Part shown: piece after piece, positions 62,788 to 64,000 of the stretch
How positions within the stretch are numbered: position 1 is the stretch's first letter
Layout of the letters: each line of letters begins with the position of its first letter
Assembly: GCF_030403745.1 (NCBI RefSeq)
Contig: NZ_JAQMWP010000004.1
Coordinates: 62,001-126,000 of the forward strand
Origin: Streptomyces sp. S.PB5
GTDB taxonomy: Bacteria > Actinomycetota > Actinomycetes > Streptomycetales > Streptomycetaceae
Direction: 5' to 3'
Length of the DNA: 64,000 nt
The notes under the pieces: model-generated
What the model saw: only the letters and a program-made list of their open reading frames with translations
What the model was told of the DNA's origin: nothing
Database searches by the model: none
Made by a program: the position numbers and the translations under genes

Positions 62788-63282
62788 ATGACTGATCGGT
62801 TCATCGAGGTCTCGCTCCTGAAGCGGGACATCCACTGCACGGCGAAACTCCTGGACGACCGCGCACCGGTCACCTGCGCGGCGGTCTGGGACGCCCTCCC
62901 CCTCAGCGGGGACGTCTACCACGCCAAATACGCCCGCAACGAGATCTACGCCCTCTTCCCGCCCTTCGCCGAAACCGAGCCGCCCCTGGAGAATCCGACC
63001 GTCACCCCGATCCCCGGCGACCTTTGCTACTTCGCCTTCGCGGGCGCGGAACTGGGCACCAAGGCCTACGGCTACGACCGCGAGGTCCGCCCCGGCACCA
63101 CCCTGGTCGACCTCGCGCTGTTCTACGAGCGCAACAACCTGCTTCTCAACGGTGATGTGGGCTGGGTCCCCGGCACCGTCTGGGGGCAGGTGACGGACGG
63201 CCTGGAGCGGATGGCGCAGGCCTGCAACGACCTGTGGCGCTCCGGAGCGGCGGGGGAGACGCTCAGTTTCCGCCGGGCCTGA
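62788..63282 (+). CDS. DUF3830 family (cyclophilin-like) protein
   Basis: 164 residues from ATG 62788. Cyclophilin-like fold seen in DUF3830: TAKLLDDRAPVTCAAVWDAL, VYHAKYARNEIYALFPPF, PGDLCYFAFAG, NGDVGWVPGTVWGQV. DUF3830 genes are known near ectoine-type transporters. No ribosome-binding site is visible; the ATG abuts an operator repeat, so the start may be leaderless. Its 3' end overlaps the next convergent gene by 20 bp. Confidence 0.8.
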   Translation: MTDRFIEVSLLKRDIHCTAKLLDDRAPVTCAAVWDALPLSGDVYHAKYARNEIYALFPPFAETEPPLENPTVTPIPGDLCYFAFAGAELGTKAYGYDREVRPGTTLVDLALFYERNNLLLNGDVGWVPGTVWGQVTDGLERMAQACNDLWRSGAAGETLSFRRA

Positions 63283-64000
63283 AGGACGGCAGCCGGTTCG
63301 GACCCATGAGCCGGTACCCCTTGCCGCCGTCGTCGAGGACGCTCTCCCGCGCCTCGCCCTGCGTCACCCACGACACCCGCAGCCGGAAGCGCACCTCCCG
63401 GGGCAGTTCGGTGCGCACCTGGAACTCCAGGTACTCCGGGTCGGCCCCGGCCACCTTGAACGGGAAGTCGGCGCTGCCCTCGGCGGCCCGCACCGTGCTG
63501 CCCCGCCCGTCGAGCCGCACGTCGAACGCGCGCTGGGCCATCGCCGCACCGCATCCGAAGGGTTCCCGCAAGGTTCCGCTCGTCGGCAGGGGCCGGCTCG
63601 ACATGAGCTCCGCCGTCACCCCGGTCACCACGATCGCGGTGGCGGAGGGCGCCTGGAGGGTGACCCCGAGCACGGGATCCTCCTGGATCGTGTCCCCGGC
63701 CCTGCGCACCACGGCGACCCCGGGCGGAAGCGGCTCGGCACCGCTGAGCGAGCGCCGGTCGGCACGGCGGAGCACCTCCCGGGACATCGGGTAGTACGTG
63801 TTGGAGCAGCCTCCTAACTCGCCCACCGCGGTGACGGCGAGCCCGGGCGGCTCGGGGGCCGGTGCGGGGGCGGGCGCGGAGACCGGCGTGGCGAACAGCC
63901 CCTTCACGGCGTCCCGCAGATCCTCGACGGCCATCGTCGCCACCGCCAGCGTCAACGGCAGCACCACGACGACCGACCACTGCCCCCGGTCTCTCAACAT
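63263..64000 (-). CDS. Membrane-anchored protein, function unknown (may be 5' truncated)
   Basis: 245 residues to the window edge. N-terminal membrane helix (WSVVVVLPLTLAVATMAV), a Pro/Ala linker, and an extracytoplasmic beta-rich domain with two Cys. No family recognised. The ATG at 64000 sits at the last base of the window, so the true start could lie beyond. Confidence 0.6.
   Translation of the reverse strand: MLRDRGQWSVVVVLPLTLAVATMAVEDLRDAVKGLFATPVSAPAPAPAPEPPGLAVTAVGELGGCSNTYYPMSREVLRRADRRSLSGAEPLPPGVAVVRRAGDTIQEDPVLGVTLQAPSATAIVVTGVTAELMSSRPLPTSGTLREPFGCGAAMAQRAFDVRLDGRGSTVRAAEGSADFPFKVAGADPEYLEFQVRTELPREVRFRLRVSWVTQGEARESVLDDGGKGYRLMGPNRLPSFRPGGN

Noticed and set aside
62713..62922. 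Upstream extension of ehuB
   Set aside because: It would run through the divergent promoter repeats and into the DUF3830 gene; the lipoprotein signal begins shortly after ATG 62712.
1..64000. CRISPR array
   Set aside because: No regularly spaced identical repeats of 23-47 bp with unique spacers were found; tandem repeats seen are short and degenerate.

Overview
The window is high-GC actinobacterial DNA, almost certainly from a Streptomyces chromosome. The cslA-glxA pair with a GH6 lipoprotein and an AA10 LPMO, class E and class F sortases, a WhiJ-type regulator/DUF397/anti-sigma trio, an ehuABCD-like ABC transporter, DUF6412-YidC and many GTG starts all fit that genus.

Region 1 (about 0.1-2.0 kb) is a WhiJ-like trio: DUF397 protein, XRE/DUF5753 regulator and a divergent HATPase_c_2 ATP-binding protein.

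Region 2 (about 2.1-26.2 kb) is a compact defence island of three blocks. Block A (minus strand) is a four-gene chain with 4-bp start/stop overlaps: a sacsin-type GHKL ATPase fused to an SF2 helicase, a UvrD-like helicase, DrmA and DrmB. It keeps the DISARM core but has no drmC, drmD, drmE or methyltransferase inside the operon, and may begin with a small AT-rich ORF. Block B (plus strand) starts about 0.5 kb away, in the opposite direction, across an AT-rich promoter region: an XRE-GHKL ATPase fusion and two proteins of unknown function. Block C (minus strand, converging on B) encodes a MORC/MutL-type GHKL ATPase, a Z1 helicase-like ATPase, a Vsr endonuclease and two tandem cytosine-C5 methyltransferase-like proteins. 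The first of these has Arg where the catalytic Cys should be. The second keeps the PCQ Cys but has EQV instead of ENV. A plausible reading is that B and C form one modification-linked system, with A a DISARM-like helicase machine that may share its methylation. This is inference.

Region 3 (26.2-34.4 kb) holds a long imperfect palindrome, a DUF222-HNH endonuclease, small membrane and SEC-C proteins, a Tat-exported GH30 glycosidase, a class E sortase and a DUF1707 protein with a probable leaderless start. Region 4 (34.7-45.0 kb) is a set of housekeeping and accessory genes: an MFS exporter with divergent HxlR regulator and two operator copies, DUF6412 and YidC-like proteins, an FAH-family hydrolase, a UPF0303 protein, an oxidoreductase with divergent ROK regulator around a palindromic operator, a secreted LARTG protein, a HAD phosphatase, and a secreted protein with a class F sortase. 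Region 5 (45.3-58.5 kb) is the tip-glycan locus: a GAF-ANTAR regulator, GH6 lipoprotein, glxA, cslA, a GntR regulator, tRNA-Lys with a truncated upstream copy, an NlpC/P60-type protein, an SPFH-like membrane protein, the AA10 LPMO with DasR-like sites, and an acyl-CoA synthetase-like gene that runs into a second tRNA-Lys. Region 6 (58.6-64.0 kb) has an IclR regulator, the ehuB-C-D-A-type transporter operon with a REP-like insertion in ehuD, a divergent DUF3830 protein and a membrane protein at the window edge. No rRNA, CRISPR array or complete insertion sequence was seen.
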